Source: Acanthacorydalis orientalis
Lineage: Eukaryota; Arthropoda; Insecta; Megaloptera; Corydalidae
Assembly: GCA_034766995.1 (NCBI GenBank)
Contig: CM068325.1
Coordinates: 5,386,664-5,450,663 of the forward strand
DNA length: 64,000 nt
Reading direction: 5' to 3'
Numbering within the stretch: the first letter of the stretch is position 1; every line of letters begins with the position of its first letter. This document shows, piece after piece, positions 24,501 through 35,905 of the stretch. The notes below the pieces were generated by a model. The model did no database searches. It saw only the letters and a list, made by a program, of their open reading frames with translations, and had not been told where the DNA came from. The translations under genes were made by a program, and so were the position numbers.

Positions 24501-25393
24501 CCAGAAACACCGACGCGGTTCTGTTTTGTTTACTTTCACGGCCTTCTTCGATTCGAATCGAAATAACGCGGAAAGCGTATCGTTTTTGACCGGAAAACCA
24601 GAAAACCAGCGAAGATCTAGACCGATTCAACGACCATTTCGCATACAAACAGAGATATACAGAACATTTCTATCCAGTTCCTCGACAGATACGCGTTCAG
24701 GGCGAACAACTTACAAGTATGTGCTGACTGTGGACGCAGATGAACCCGAGGATGAGCGTCATGACCGGCGCGAAGATGATTCCGGCGTTCTTGAACGCGT
24801 CGCCCATCGCGAACAGACCGGATCCGACGTTCCCTTTGAACAGGTGCATCATCGTCTCGGCGTACCTGCGAGGAAGAGCGCCGATCACGATCCCACGTCA
24901 GAAACTGACTCGGTCCTCCCGGAGATTCAGACGAGAGGTCAGTCTCGGACTAGCGATCAACGCAATCGAGTTTACCTGCGCGTTACTTACGATGTAGGGT
25001 GTTCGACGGGCAGCAAATGCCCCCCTGTTTCGGCGCCATGCGCCGTTTTCTCGTCCGTCGCGATCGTGAAGATCGGATCTTTCGATTTGAAATCGCCGCA
25101 TGATCCCATTTCGTACCTGGAACACGGAAACTCGGTCAAAAATCCCCCCGCCAGGAACATTCAAAAGAGTTCTGGATAGATTTGAAAGATTTGTCACGGA
25201 TTAAGATCAATCTTTCTACCTAAATGATCCGTAAAATCAATCAATCATCAAACTAAAAGAGAATAGGAGTTAGAAAAGGAGTTCTAAACGTATAATCGAC
25301 TCACCTGTTCTCTTTTTTATCTTCTGTCTGTTTTTTCGTCCCGTTCCCGTCGTTTTTTTGGTCCATATCGAAAGAGTTCTCCTTAAACCCCAT
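21538..25393 (-). CDS. SLC36 proton-coupled amino-acid transporter, pathetic-like (copy B)
   Basis: Eight coding exons: 25393-25305, 25116-24991, 24865-24715, 23588-23376, 22593-22321, 22260-22082, 22016-21844, 21779-21538. They total 1,446 nt (481 aa), all GT-AG and phase-consistent. It has the same fold and inferred function as copy A: H+-coupled amino-acid transport. The N-tail is longer and acidic/lysine-rich (about 70 residues). Then follow HLFKGNVGSGLFAMGDAF (about 79-96) in TM1, CVYFVFISSN near 187, SFEGIGL|VLPLRNEM near 281, and FALQFYIPIDIMW near 365. The start is the first ATG in an exon whose acceptor (TTTATAG) lies 7 bases upstream, the same arrangement as in copy A, so a 5' UTR exon is expected further upstream. 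The last six exons have exactly the lengths of those in copy A (151, 213, 273, 179, 173, 242), while exons 1 and 2 differ. Introns 3 and 4 are large and contain tandem arrays. No canonical AATAAA was found close downstream; AATAAG is the nearest variant. Confidence 0.95.
22780..23270. repeat. Tandem array, unit about 110 bp, inside SLC36 copy B intron 4
   Basis: 'tgtggaagagtt..g.gatt' and 'caggtctg.aaat..aaa.agag.aat' recur about every 104-113 bases (landmarks near 22812, 22916, 23029, 23140). Confidence 0.75.
23890..24640. repeat. Tandem array, unit about 143 bp, inside SLC36 copy B intron 3
   Basis: 'gtgtgccggaaacaccgatg' starts at 24210 and 24353 with weaker copies either side. Units share 'ttcgattcggatcgaaata.cg' and 'gcgtggatgtgtg'. 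The copies are CpG-rich, unlike most other arrays in the window. Confidence 0.85.
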
Positions 25394-25529
25394 CTCCGAT
25401 CTATAAAAGAATGGAATTCTAATCAGATTTATCTCCGAATCGAATCGAGTTTTTCTAATCTTATTCAAGATCGATTTGTGAATAAAACAAGCAAACTGTA
25501 GTCGGTTTTGTTCGATTGAGGGCAAGTTG

Positions 25530-26440
25530 AGGTGTCGATAAAGAGTTTACTGGTATAAAAAACGTGGATTTAGATCTGTAGAATCGATTTGTGTGAACGG
25601 AAAAGCTGAATGGAATAATGGAATCAAATTAAATACAGATAGCGATTTGTAAACAGATAAAAGATCGGCTTAGATCTTGACAGATGTGAGGAGGTCAGTT
25701 TTAATGAGTGGTCATAGAATTTTCTAGAAGAACAATCGATAAGTTTGTACGGGGAGATTGGTTAGAGGGACTGGATAAATTGAAAATCAGATTTTATTGA
25801 ATTGTGGATTCGTTTAAAGCACAGATAACGGATTTTTTAATGGAAGAGTCGGGAATTCTGTCCTGGAAGCTCGATTTGAGAGAAAAGACAAGGCAGATAG
25901 TCAATTTCATGGAACTGTGAATCTGTTTAAAACATCCGTATAGGATTTTCAATGGAATGGAATAATGGACTTGTTTCAAGAACTGACAAGGTATTTTCTA
26001 ATAGAAGATCCGCAGATTTAAGCCTGTATGATCGATTTTAGGTAACAGACGAGCAGACCTCTCAGTTTTATGGAATTAGAGATTTTTTCAAGCACACACA
26101 AGCGATTTTCGAATAAAAAGACTACTGATTTAGCTCTGGAAGGCTGATTTTAGAGAGCAGACGAGTCTAACGATCGAATTTATGGAATAATAGACTTGTT
26201 TCAAGAACTAAGAAAGTATTTTCTAATAGAATATCCGCAGATTTAAGCCTGTATGATCGATTTTAGGCAACAGACGAGCAGACCTCTCAGTTTTATGGAA
26301 TTAGAGATTTTTCAAGCACACACAAGCGATTTTCGAATAAAAAGACTACTGATTTATCTCTGGAAGACTGATTTCAGAGAGCAGCCGAGTCGAACGGTCG
26401 AATTTATGGAATAATAGATTGGTTCGAAGGACAGATTCAT
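25530..26440. repeat. Tandem array, unit about 225 bp at its right end
   Basis: 'cgcagatttaagcctg' starts at 26011 and 26236 (225 bp), and the two units are nearly identical over most of their length. Older, more diverged copies extend left to about 25,530. Confidence 0.85.
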
Positions 26441-27539
26441 TTCATGGACTTTTTCTATTCGATCATGGACTGGTTTTCGTGTCAATTCGTCGCGCGGCGA
26501 CTCTACACCTTCGTTCAGAGATCTCTGATCCGTCATAGTGAAACGCCCGACACTGCGATGTGTCTCTCTGACAGATTTCGACACCCGCTGCCAGAAATAT
26601 CACCTGTCGACTCGACACAAGGACGTTTCGCGTGCAGATATTCCGTGAAAACAGCTAGTACCGTATCGAGCGCGTGCTCCTGTTTCTTTGCCGTGCCCCT
26701 GCACGGAAACACTTTCACTTTTTCGCCGCGATCAATGCTAAAACCTAAATCGATTGCACACTGTTATGCAAATATCGTTGTGATTCATAACGGTACAGTT
26801 CGTTTTCGGTAGGTCGGCCGTGCCAATGATTTACGTGCGCGTGTGTGTGTGTGTGTACGTTCCACGGTTCATCGGCCACCGTGTGACATTGTTCGAAAAC
26901 GGGGGGGGGAGAGATGAAGGCCTGATCGACGCGGCCGTCTCTGCGAATCGAAAACGATCAGAGACGCGAATGCAGGAAAAAGTGCACGCGAAAACGGCGA
27001 TCGTCCCGTACAGACGACCTTGACTAGCAGTGACCGTTCATAAAAACAACACACACGAGATATGATGATCTAGAGCAATTATCTCGCCGACTTACAACGT
27101 AAATCTCTTTAGATCTGAATTACATTCGGCGTGCACGCTTCAATCGACTACAGCGATGAATCCACGTGCTACTCGTCGAAAATCTCTTCATGAACGCTTC
27201 GACCGGATGCGAAATTCGATAAAATCGACTTTTCCGTTCTTCGAATTCGATCTTCCAGAGCTAAACCTGCTATTTTCCTATCAGAAAATTCGTTATTCGC
27301 GCTCGAAACTTGTCTGGAATTCCACAAATTCGACCGTTCGGTTCTGAAATCGACATTCCAGAGCGTAATCAGTACTATTTCGATTAGAAAATTGCTCGTG
27401 CGTTCTTCAATTCCATTGAATTGATTCGTTCGGATTGCATGTCCATCAGAATCGATCTTTCTGTACTAAAAATTGTATTATTTTATTAGACAATCACTTA
27501 CATGTGCTTTAAACGAATCCATGATAGAATCTTGTTACA
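26441..27539. other. No gene identified; possible SLC36 copy B 5' region
   Basis: Unique sequence with a CpG-rich part (26,450-26,650), a GT run (26,838-26,860) and a G-run (26,901-26,909). It lies upstream of copy B and could hold its promoter or 5' UTR exon. A minus-strand open frame with an ATG at about 26,536 could not be spliced in phase to the first coding exon. Confidence 0.4.
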
Positions 27540-28390
27540 AAATCAACTGAAAGACATTTTATTTCGAAATGCTCAACAAATACCCGAATGACAGGATAAA
27601 TCCGTAAATAAACAACCCGGGAATCACACTTCGAAGTCTCGTTGCCTGTTCATTCCACTTCCAACAGACTTACAGTCCTGTCTATGCAAAAAGTAGAATT
27701 AAATTTTGTTGCAAAACCAAGAGAAGGACATTTTAGATTAAAATCCTCACCAAATACCCAAATTTCTAACTAAATACACAAAGAAACAACCCATAAAGCA
27801 CACTTTATAGACTAGCTATGCGTTTCTTTCACTTCCAACAGAATTCCTGTCCTTTTTATTTACTAAACAGGAACTGAATCTGTTTAGACAATCATTTGAA
27901 AGACATTTTGTCTCAAAATCCACATCAAATACCCGAATCACGGGCTAAATCCATAAAGGAACAGCCCAGGAAACACACTTTGAAGTCTCGTTGCCAGTTC
28001 CTTTCACTTTCCACAGACTTCCCGTCCTCTCTATGTAAAAAATAGCACTGAGTTTTGTTGAAAAATCAAGAAAAGTACATTCTAGATTAAAATCCTCGAC
28101 AAACACTCAAATTTCCGACTAAATCCATGAATATACAACTCATAAAGCACACTTTGAAGACTAGTTATGCGTTTCGTCACATTTCCAACAGACTTCTTGC
28201 CTTTTTTATTTAATAAACAGGAACTGAACATTTTTAGGAAATCATTTAAAAGACATTTCGTCACAAAATCCACATCAAATACCGGAATCACGGTCTAAAT
28301 CCACAAAGGAACAACCCTGGAATCACACTTCGAAGCCTCGTCGCCCATTCCTTCCACTCCCAACAGACTTCCTGATTGGAAAATCGATTG
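27540..28390. repeat. Higher-order satellite: alternating 175-bp monomers, 350-bp dimer
   Basis: Landmark CAACAAATAC/CATCAAATAC/CACCAAATAC-type sites fall at 27574, 27748, 27923, 28097 and 28273, about 174-176 bp apart. Odd monomers carry 'cacactt.gaag.ctcg.tgcc'. Even monomers carry 'cataaagcacacttt...gactag.tatgcgtttc'. Monomers one apart differ clearly, while monomers two apart are close, which is a dimeric higher-order unit. Confidence 0.88.
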
Positions 28391-28732
28391 AATGAAATTT
28401 TCGATCAAAACCCACACCGAACACCAGAGAATCGGTGATCGAATTTGTGAGGGAACGACCGACGGATCGCACTTCTGGTCACTGTCTCGTCCTCCGGAGT
28501 CGCGCGTTCGAACTCACACACAACCCACATTCGAGTCGCGGTTCGACAACCGATTCCGGCCACAGCACATATTCCGCATTCCACGTTTCACTTCTTCTAC
28601 GAACCGAGAATGAAAGTGAACGTGCGCTCGCGTACACTCGAATCGAACACAAGGTTACACCGATTAGATTTATCGTTTCTCTGATCTGCTATCGATCCTT
28701 TTATGCATACACATATATGTATATCTATCTAT

Positions 28733-28734
<2 letters not shown>

Positions 28735-28798
<64 letters not shown>
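28735..28798. repeat. (AT)n microsatellite
   Basis: An uninterrupted AT run preceded by a short TATC/CATA-rich transition. Confidence 0.97.
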
Positions 28799-28801
<3 letters not shown>

Positions 28802-29149
28802 GGTCGAAAATTCAAGTACCGTGCGTGCACGATGACCCAAACGCGCCGACGACCTCCGGATCATCGATTCCGGACGCGTTTCCCGCATTCGAATCACACA
28901 CACACGTCCGAATTCGGATCTCTGCTCGTTCGTGCGACGTCAATGACAACGTTTATTGATATTTATCGACGTGCGAATCGACGCCACTCGAATGAACAAA
29001 CGAATGCACTTCTTGAAACAAGTTTATCGCTTTTTTTCCTGGTCTTTCTCGGAACGTTTCGTGTCGAAACGGCGACTTCAGTCCGTTTGCAAAACGGGGA
29101 AGTACTGTTCTCGGATCGCGGACGGCGTCGGAAATTTAATTCGATCGTT

Positions 29150-29305
29150 TTTCTCTTTGTTTGTTTGGAAAAACAAATAAACAAACGAACGGTACGTTCG
29201 TTTGTTCATTTTTTTATAAATAAACAAACGAATCGTTCGTTCGTTTGTTTGGAAAAACGAACAAACAAACGAACGGAACGATTCGTTTGTTTATTTGAAG
29301 ACAGA
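29150..29305. repeat. Nested inverted repeats of an AAACAAACGAACG motif
   Basis: The motif AAACAAACGAACG and its reverse complement CGTTCGTTTGTTT alternate several times. They form a near-palindrome around 29,194 (ACAAACGAACG-gta-CGTTCGTTTGT) and a wider inverted pair with ends AATAAACAAACGAA (near 29,219) and TTCGTTTGTTTATT (near 29,283). Strong foldback potential. Confidence 0.85.
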
Positions 29306-29599
29306 AAACGGTCTTCGTGCGAGGTTTCTGAAATCTCTGTCTTTCCTCGATCGTTTCGATGGAATCACAGGTCGAAGGGTCAGAGTTCAGGGACAGATCA
29401 ATCGGGATGTCGATTGGGATACTCGAATGTATTGTTTTTCGATAAAAAGTGTCGAGATAGGTCCGGGGCTTCGAACTGTGTGCGGAAATTTGATCAGGGT
29501 GCAATTGTGTTTGAGCGAACAGTCTTCGGGTCGACGAGATGACGAGTGGGTGCCAGTTCCATGCCCGTTTCTGGAGTTATAAATTTTTTTAAAGACTGT

Positions 29600-31450
29600 G
29601 AGAGCAGTCGAGGATCGAAATTAGACTATCTTTGATACGATGACACATTTTCAGATTCTTATATAATTTTTTTTGTTGTAAAAATCGAAATTCAGTAATT
29701 AGAAGCACATTTTTATAAAATAATTAAAGAATGACGTTTCTGATAGCTTCTTATCCGATATTTAATTTTTTTTATTGATAAAAAATGATTTTGAGATAAA
29801 GCTTGGATTATTCTTGATACTTGAACACATTTTTAAATCCTTAGATAATTTTTTTCTTCATAAAAAATGATATTCAGTAATTAGAAGCAGATTTTTATAA
29901 AATAATTAAAGAATGACGTCATTGATGGCCTGTTTTTCGATACAAAAATTTTTTTAAGATTAAAAAATGATTAAATGATAAAGAGTAGACTATCTTCGAT
30001 AAGATGACACATTTTCAGATCGTTATATATTTTTTTTCTTTGTTAAAATTGAAATTAAGTATGTAGAAGAGCAGATTTAGAACAGAACTAAATAATGGCG
30101 TGTTTGAAGACACGTTTTTCAGTATTAAATTTTTTTTTGATTGAAAAATGGTTCAAGGACAAACCTAGACTGTTTTTGAAATGTGGACATAATTATAGAC
30201 CGCGATATAATTTTTTTTTTAAATAAAAATTGATATTTAATGATTAGAAACACAGACTTATCAGATAATTAGAGAAGGACGTTTTTGAAGGCCTATTTTT
30301 TAATATTAAGATTTTTTTATAATCTAAAAAATAACTTGAGGATATATTTAAGACTCTCCTTGATATGTGAACACATTTTAAGATCCTTATAATTTTTTTT
30401 CCTTTTAAACCCTCAAATTTATTGAATAAAACTTCAGTTGTGAAAAAGAACTAAGAACTTGTGTCGTTCCAAGCCTGTTTTTGGACTGGAAGATTTTTTA
30501 AAAAATAAACGAATAAGTCTAGGATAAAAATGAGACTATCCTGGACACATTTACATATTTTAAGATCCTGTAATAATTTTTGTCCTTAAAAATTCCAAAT
30601 TCATTGAATCAAACTTCAATCTTATAAAATAACTAAGAACTGATCTTCTCCCACGCCAGTTTTTGGACTTGAGGATTTTTTAAAAAATCAAAAAATGATT
30701 CTAGGATAAAAAAGAGACTATCCTGGATATATTTACAGATTTTCAGATCTTGATATATTTTTTTTCTTGTAAAAACACAAATTCAGTAAATCGAATCCCA
30801 ATTTTTTAAAATGACTAGAACCTTATTTCATTCTACGTGTGTTTCGGCATTAATTATTTTTTTTAATAACTAATCAACCATTCCAGGATAAAATAGAGTC
30901 TATATTAGATATATGTACATACATTCAGATCCTGTAAGATTTTTTTTGCTTCCAGAATCTTAAATTCGTTCGATCAAAGCTCAGGTTTACAAAATAATTA
31001 AGAGCTGGTGTCCTTCCATGCCTGTTTTAGGAATTTTCAATTTTTCAAAAAATCAAAAAATCAACTTAGCATAAAAAAGAAACAGTTTCGGATATATGTG
31101 CACATTTTCAGACTTTGATATATTTTTTTTCCTCCAAAAACATCAAATTCACTGGAAAAACTACAGTTTTATGAACGAACTAGTAGCTGTTCTCATTCCA
31201 CGCCTGTTTTCGGACCTGTAGATTTTTTTAAAAAATCGAAAAATGATTCTAGAATAAAAAAGTGACCATCTCGATACACGCGCACATTCTTAGATCCTTT
31301 AACAATTTTATTGTCTGTAAAAACTTGAAATTTATTTGTTAAAAGGACGAAAAACACGATTTACTTCCACGCTCGTTTTCCGACATTTAGAATTTTTTTT
31401 TTAAAATCCGATAACAATCCTAGGACAAAACTGAGTATGTCATGAACATA
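29600..31450 (+). repeat. Tandem array, unit about 182 bp, about ten degenerate copies
   Basis: 'ttgatac/ttcgata' landmarks fall at 29631, 29813 and 29995, with further copies to 31,450. In the right half each unit carries 'ccacgcctgtttt.ggac..tag.attttttaaaaaatc', 'gattctaggataaaa' and 'cctggata'. It belongs to the same family as the array at 32.1-33.0 kb, in the opposite orientation. Confidence 0.88.
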
Positions 31451-32099
31451 TATAACGATTTTCCTACCTGTTTTCCGGGCGGGTCCCGTTTCAAAAGCTC
31501 AGAGTAACGGATCAAAATCCAGAACGGTCTCCGCGCCAAACCGGAAACGCGGTCAGCAGGACAGAGTTCAAAAATTCAAAATCGCACGCGCGCACAGGCA
31601 CACAAGAATTCCCGAATATCGTCCGCACGCGCGCGGTCGGTCGGCTCCTTTCGAATTCGCACGGCTATCCGTCCAGGACCGGACAGGGGCACGGGCACTT
31701 GCGATACGGATCGAGCACGCGTCCGAATTGCTGTTCACCGGTCGAAAGTGAACTGGTGACTGTTGCGTCGAGTGTCAATGCGTCCGCCTATTGAGACACG
31801 CCAGAACGGGGACGAAAAATCGACAACAAAAGGCGCGATTAATCGGCCGTGTGTCTGTCGGCGCGGCCGCTTGTAACGTTCCAACGCCGCGTCCGTAGAA
31901 CGAACGATATCTCGACGTACGGACGACCATTGTCGACGCGACAGGGCCGTAATAGGTGCGCAGGCAGCGCGGAATCGACCGAGTGCGCGGCGGACGCGCC
32001 TGTCCTCGAAACTGGCGGTCGGTCGCTTCGTCTCGGGGTTCCGGACGATTTTTCAGAAGGAGAGGATTCTCAAGAATACACACAAGTATTCGAAACAGG
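31451..32099. other. GC/CpG-rich island between two inverted arrays
   Basis: Unique, strongly CpG-rich sequence (about 31,480-32,060) exactly between two facing arrays of one satellite family. Open frames on both strands have no recognisable domain. It could be a promoter or first exon, or simply non-satellite spacer. Confidence 0.5.
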
Positions 32100-32990
32100 T
32101 TGTTTTTTATCCTAGAACCGTTATTCGATTTTTTTAAAAAGTGTAAATGGCAGAAAACAGGCGTAGAATGAAACCAGGCCTTGAGTTTTCAATAAAACTG
32201 ATGTCAGAATCGAACAATTAACGGTTTCAGAAGAAAAAAAAATGATAGATGATCTGAAAATCATGAAATACATCAAAGGGAATCTCTATGTTATCCTGGA
32301 ATGATTAATTAATTTCGAAAAAAAATCTACAAGCCTGAAAACTGGCGTGGAACGGCACCAGTTCTCAGTTCTTTTATAAAACTGGAGTTCGGTTTAAATA
32401 ATTGAGGGCTTGAGGTGGAAGCAAATTAATAGGGGATCTAAAAATTGTAAAATACATCCAGGACACTCACCATTTTATCCTAGAATGATTAATTGATTTT
32501 GGAAAAAATCTACAAGTCCGAAAACTGGCGTTCGAGTACACCATACCCCAGATTATTTGTAAAACTGAAGTTTCATTTGATTAATTCGGGGTTTTATAAG
32601 GAAAAAAATATTACAGGCTACAGAAACGTGTACAAATATCCAGGATACACTCCATTTTATCCTAGAAACATTTTTTTGAATTTTTAAAAATTCTGTAAGT
32701 CCACAAACAGGCGTGGAAGGAGACCATTTCTCAGTTCTTTTATAAAACTGAAGTTTAATTCGATGAATTTAGGGTTTTAGAAGGACAAAAAAACATTACA
32801 GGAAATGGAAACGTGTACATAATTCCAGGATAGTCTCTATTTTATCCCAGAATCATTCTTTGAATTTTTAAAAAATCTTCAAGTCCGGAAACATGCGTGG
32901 AAGGATACCAGTTCACAGTTCTTGTACAAAACTGAAGTTCAATTCGATGAATTTTGGGGTTGTAGAGGAAAAAAAATTATGACGGCTCAA
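32100..32990 (-). repeat. Tandem array, unit about 184 bp, inverted relative to 29.6-31.45 kb
   Basis: 'ttatcct.gaatgatt' landmarks fall at 32291, 32475, 32657 and 32842 (spacing 184, 182, 185). Its reverse complement has the same ordered blocks as the array to the left: CCACGCCAGTTTTC, GTAGATTTTTT, ATTCTAGGATAAAA, CCTGGATGTA. Confidence 0.9.
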
Positions 32991-33599
32991 TCGTTCTGTC
33001 CCGTTTTCACGATTTCGATCACAACTGAGCACGGATCCGAGAATCGAACCTGGACGATCCGCTTCGTATCCGATCCGCGGCTTCCCAACGATCGAAGGTA
33101 TTCCCTATCTGATCCGTGGTCACGAACTATCGATAGGACACGCACGTGCCGATAAAATTAATGTTTGATTCGCGTGGGAATCAATACGAGACGTACGTGT
33201 GGACGAGGGAACGAGGGGGGAGGGGGGAAGGTGACACTCCGTCGAAAAATCGACTTGCGGTGATTGTGTTTCGCACCTGAACGTCACGTGCGATTACCAT
33301 CCGAAATAAACAAATGCATGTTTCGCAGATAATTATCAAGACACACCGCGATCATGAATGGAACGGCCTTGGCGTCAAAGAACTATTATTCTGTCTGTGT
33401 GTGTGCGAACGTGCGTGTTGTACATACAGACTGGCCGTGAAGTCCGCACCGATAAACAGGACGAGCACAGAGAGAGACGACAGTCCAGATAAGATTCAAT
33501 TGTTCAAGTGCTCTGAATGGATCTCATAACCAATTCTCGATCGATGTTCCCGGATCGGACCGAAACTTTTAGTTTTCGATCGAGAAAACAGTTCTTAAA
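32991..33599. other. No gene identified
   Basis: Unique sequence with a GGGGGGAGGGGGG purine run near 33,217 and a GT-rich stretch near 33,395. No supported gene. Confidence 0.4.
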
Positions 33600-34255
33600 G
33601 ACTTATCGCCAGATTTAAATGGCAGTGCAGTCGAGAAAATCGAAAAATGATCCGAAATGATTGAACGGACGGATCGAAAACGATCGAAGGAGGCCCATGC
33701 ATACAGATCTTCAGTTAAAAAGAAGATAGAAAATGTTTTGAAAGCTTGTCGACGATTAAAATGGAATTTAAATCTTCAAAAATCGAAAAACGATCCGAAA
33801 TGATTGAACAGGCTGATCGAAAACGATCGAGGGAGGCATATGCGTACAGATCTTCGGTTGGAATGAAGATGGAAGTTGTTTTAAAAGCTTGTCGTCGATT
33901 TAAATGGAAGTGAAATCTTCAAAAATCGAAAAACGATCCAAAATGATTGAACAGGCTGGTCGAAAACGATCGAGGGAGGCATATGCATACAGATCTTCGG
34001 TTGAAAAGAAGATAGAAGTTGTTTTAAAAGTTTGTCGTCGATTTAAATGGAAGTGAAATCTTCAAAAATCGAAAAACGATCCGAAATGATTGAACGGACG
34101 GCTCGAAAACGATCTAGGGAGGCGCATGCGTGCAGATCTTCGGTTGGAATGAAGATAGACGTTGTTTTAAAAGCTTGTCGTCGATTTAAATGGAAGTGAA
34201 ATCTTCAAAAATCGAAAAACGATCCGAAATGATTGAACGGACGGCTCGAAAACGA
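33600..34255. repeat. Tandem array, unit 143 bp, about four and a half copies
   Basis: 'ag.ttgtcg' falls at 33744, 33886, 34029 and 34172 (spacing 142, 143, 143). Units are very similar, with 'aaatcttcaaaaatcgaaaaacgatcc' and 'cgaaaacgatcgagggaggc' in each, so the array is young. Confidence 0.93.
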
Positions 34256-35359
34256 CCGAACTGGAAAAACATGTCGATCGACTCGAAACAATCGAAAAAA
34301 TCGACCGACTGTCGGGCCGAATGCTGATTTTTTATATTCGGAATTATTCCAGAGCCGCCCTTTCGACCGGGCTGCCATCTTGAGACTGTCGTTTTTTTTT
34401 TCTTTGAAAAGAAAAAAAAACGATAGACGGTTCGGTACAAATCGACAAGTAGGCTTGTTTGGACGATTCTGACGACATTTCTATTTTAAAACGTTTGCAA
34501 ACTCGCATTTTACAACCGTTTTCGTGACCTCCGCGCATCGAAATCTCTAATTGCTCGAGCTACGGCCTCGCGTCGAGGAAAACAATCAAACTGTTCACAT
34601 CCTGCGTGCGTTTCCTCCACGAGAATGTCAGTGTCGAGCGTATTAGGACTTGTAGAGTGCGCGCACACCCTGTACACGCCAGTATCTCGATCGGCGTCCT
34701 TTCAAACGTTGTTCTTTTCCTTATAATCAAATCAAAGTGTAAATGCGTGCACTATGGCAGATAAGTGTCGAACAACAGCGTCCGTACGACACTCGACACA
34801 ACAATTAAAATTCCACGCGACGATAAGACCTTATCGGTGCGGTGCCGACTGTGCGACCGAAACGGGCACGGTCAAAGGTCGACCGCGTCCGATCTGTCGT
34901 CCGAAACGAACAGCCCGGGGGCGCCCCTCGTGCGTCCACGATCCGTCGGACCGGAACTGAACGCCGGCCATTTCGGCGAGTTGCGAAATGTCCCTCGACA
35001 CGATAATTGCTACCGAACGCTATTATTCGAGGTTATGCGTCGAATCGTTAGAGAAAGTCGAACGGATCGACTCGAATAGACCGCACGGATGTTGAATGTC
35101 ATACTTGGTGTTCGTCGCTATCGAACGCTTCCTGTCCGATTTATAGCCAGGAGGAACGAGACGGAGGTTAGGTTCGTCCGGTACGTCCGTTCTGATCCGC
35201 CGTTTCGGGTGTTAAACTCCATCTAAAAACATCTTCGACACACATCGAACGCGTGCAAAGATCTGCTTTGTTTCGAATCGATCGGATTTTTCGACTTCCG
35301 ATCAGAAATGGCCGAAAAAACAAACGGATATCGTCAAAAGCAATCGGAAAATTTTAGTA
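34256..35359. other. No gene identified; T/A-tract hairpin near 34.4 kb
   Basis: Unique sequence. Around 34,388-34,422 a CGTTTTTTTTTTCTTT arm is followed directly by its complement, which would fold into a tight homopolymer hairpin. Confidence 0.4.
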
Positions 35360-35905
35360 AGAAGCACGGCTCTGTTCAAATCCTTGCCACGGGCGCAAAT
35401 ATCGAGGTTTATGTTTGAAATTCTCGAAATGTATACGAAATTTAACGCCCTTTCCGACGATATACAATTTATTAGGTTTCGGATTCGTAATAATCGAGTA
35501 TTTTTCAGAAAACTTCGAACTGTGAAAATATCTGTTCGAGTAAAACGTCATCCGCACTGAACCGCTGTTCCGGGCTTAATGATTGTTACTGTTTATCAAA
35601 TATGATTGAAAATTATTTCTGTTTCAAACAGGGCGAGTTGTTTTTAATTTTAAACCGATTTTCAATGAGAAATCAAACGAACGTCCTCTCAGACCTACAA
35701 AGACTGTCACTGTAACACAGTACTCGGTTCGAATCCCTGCCACGATCGTAGATCTCAGTTCAAACTTGCGGAACTTATAGAAAATTAAACGCTCGTTCCA
35801 TCGATATACAACTTACAAGGTTTTAAATGTACACCCATCGAGCGTTTTGTTAAAACAGGACTGCGGACGACGAAACAAGTCGTTCGGTTAAGATGTCGTC
35901 CATTT
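35360..35905. repeat. Two diverged copies, about 360 bp apart, with a B-box-like site
   Basis: Blocks 'gttc.aatcc.tgccacg', 'aaattaaacgc.c.ttcc' and 'cgatatacaa.tta.aaggttt' occur near 35,375-35,480 and again near 35,726-35,825. The second copy has a perfect Pol III B box GGTTCGAATCC (35726-35736). No A box or cloverleaf was found, so this is at most a tRNA-derived relic. Confidence 0.6.

Noticed and set aside
26354..26584. Minus-strand frame (MTDQRSLNEGVES...) as an upstream coding exon of SLC36 copy B
   Set aside because: The only plausible donor (AAG|GTGTAG) leaves phase 1, while the next exon would need phase 2, so it cannot join in frame.
33600..34255. CRISPR-like array
   Set aside because: Units repeat over their full 143 bp with no short repeat plus variable spacer pattern, and the DNA is eukaryotic.
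35700..35770. Possible tRNA or SINE head at GGTTCGAATCC
   Set aside because: No A box at the right distance and no cloverleaf; kept only as a repeat-linked observation.
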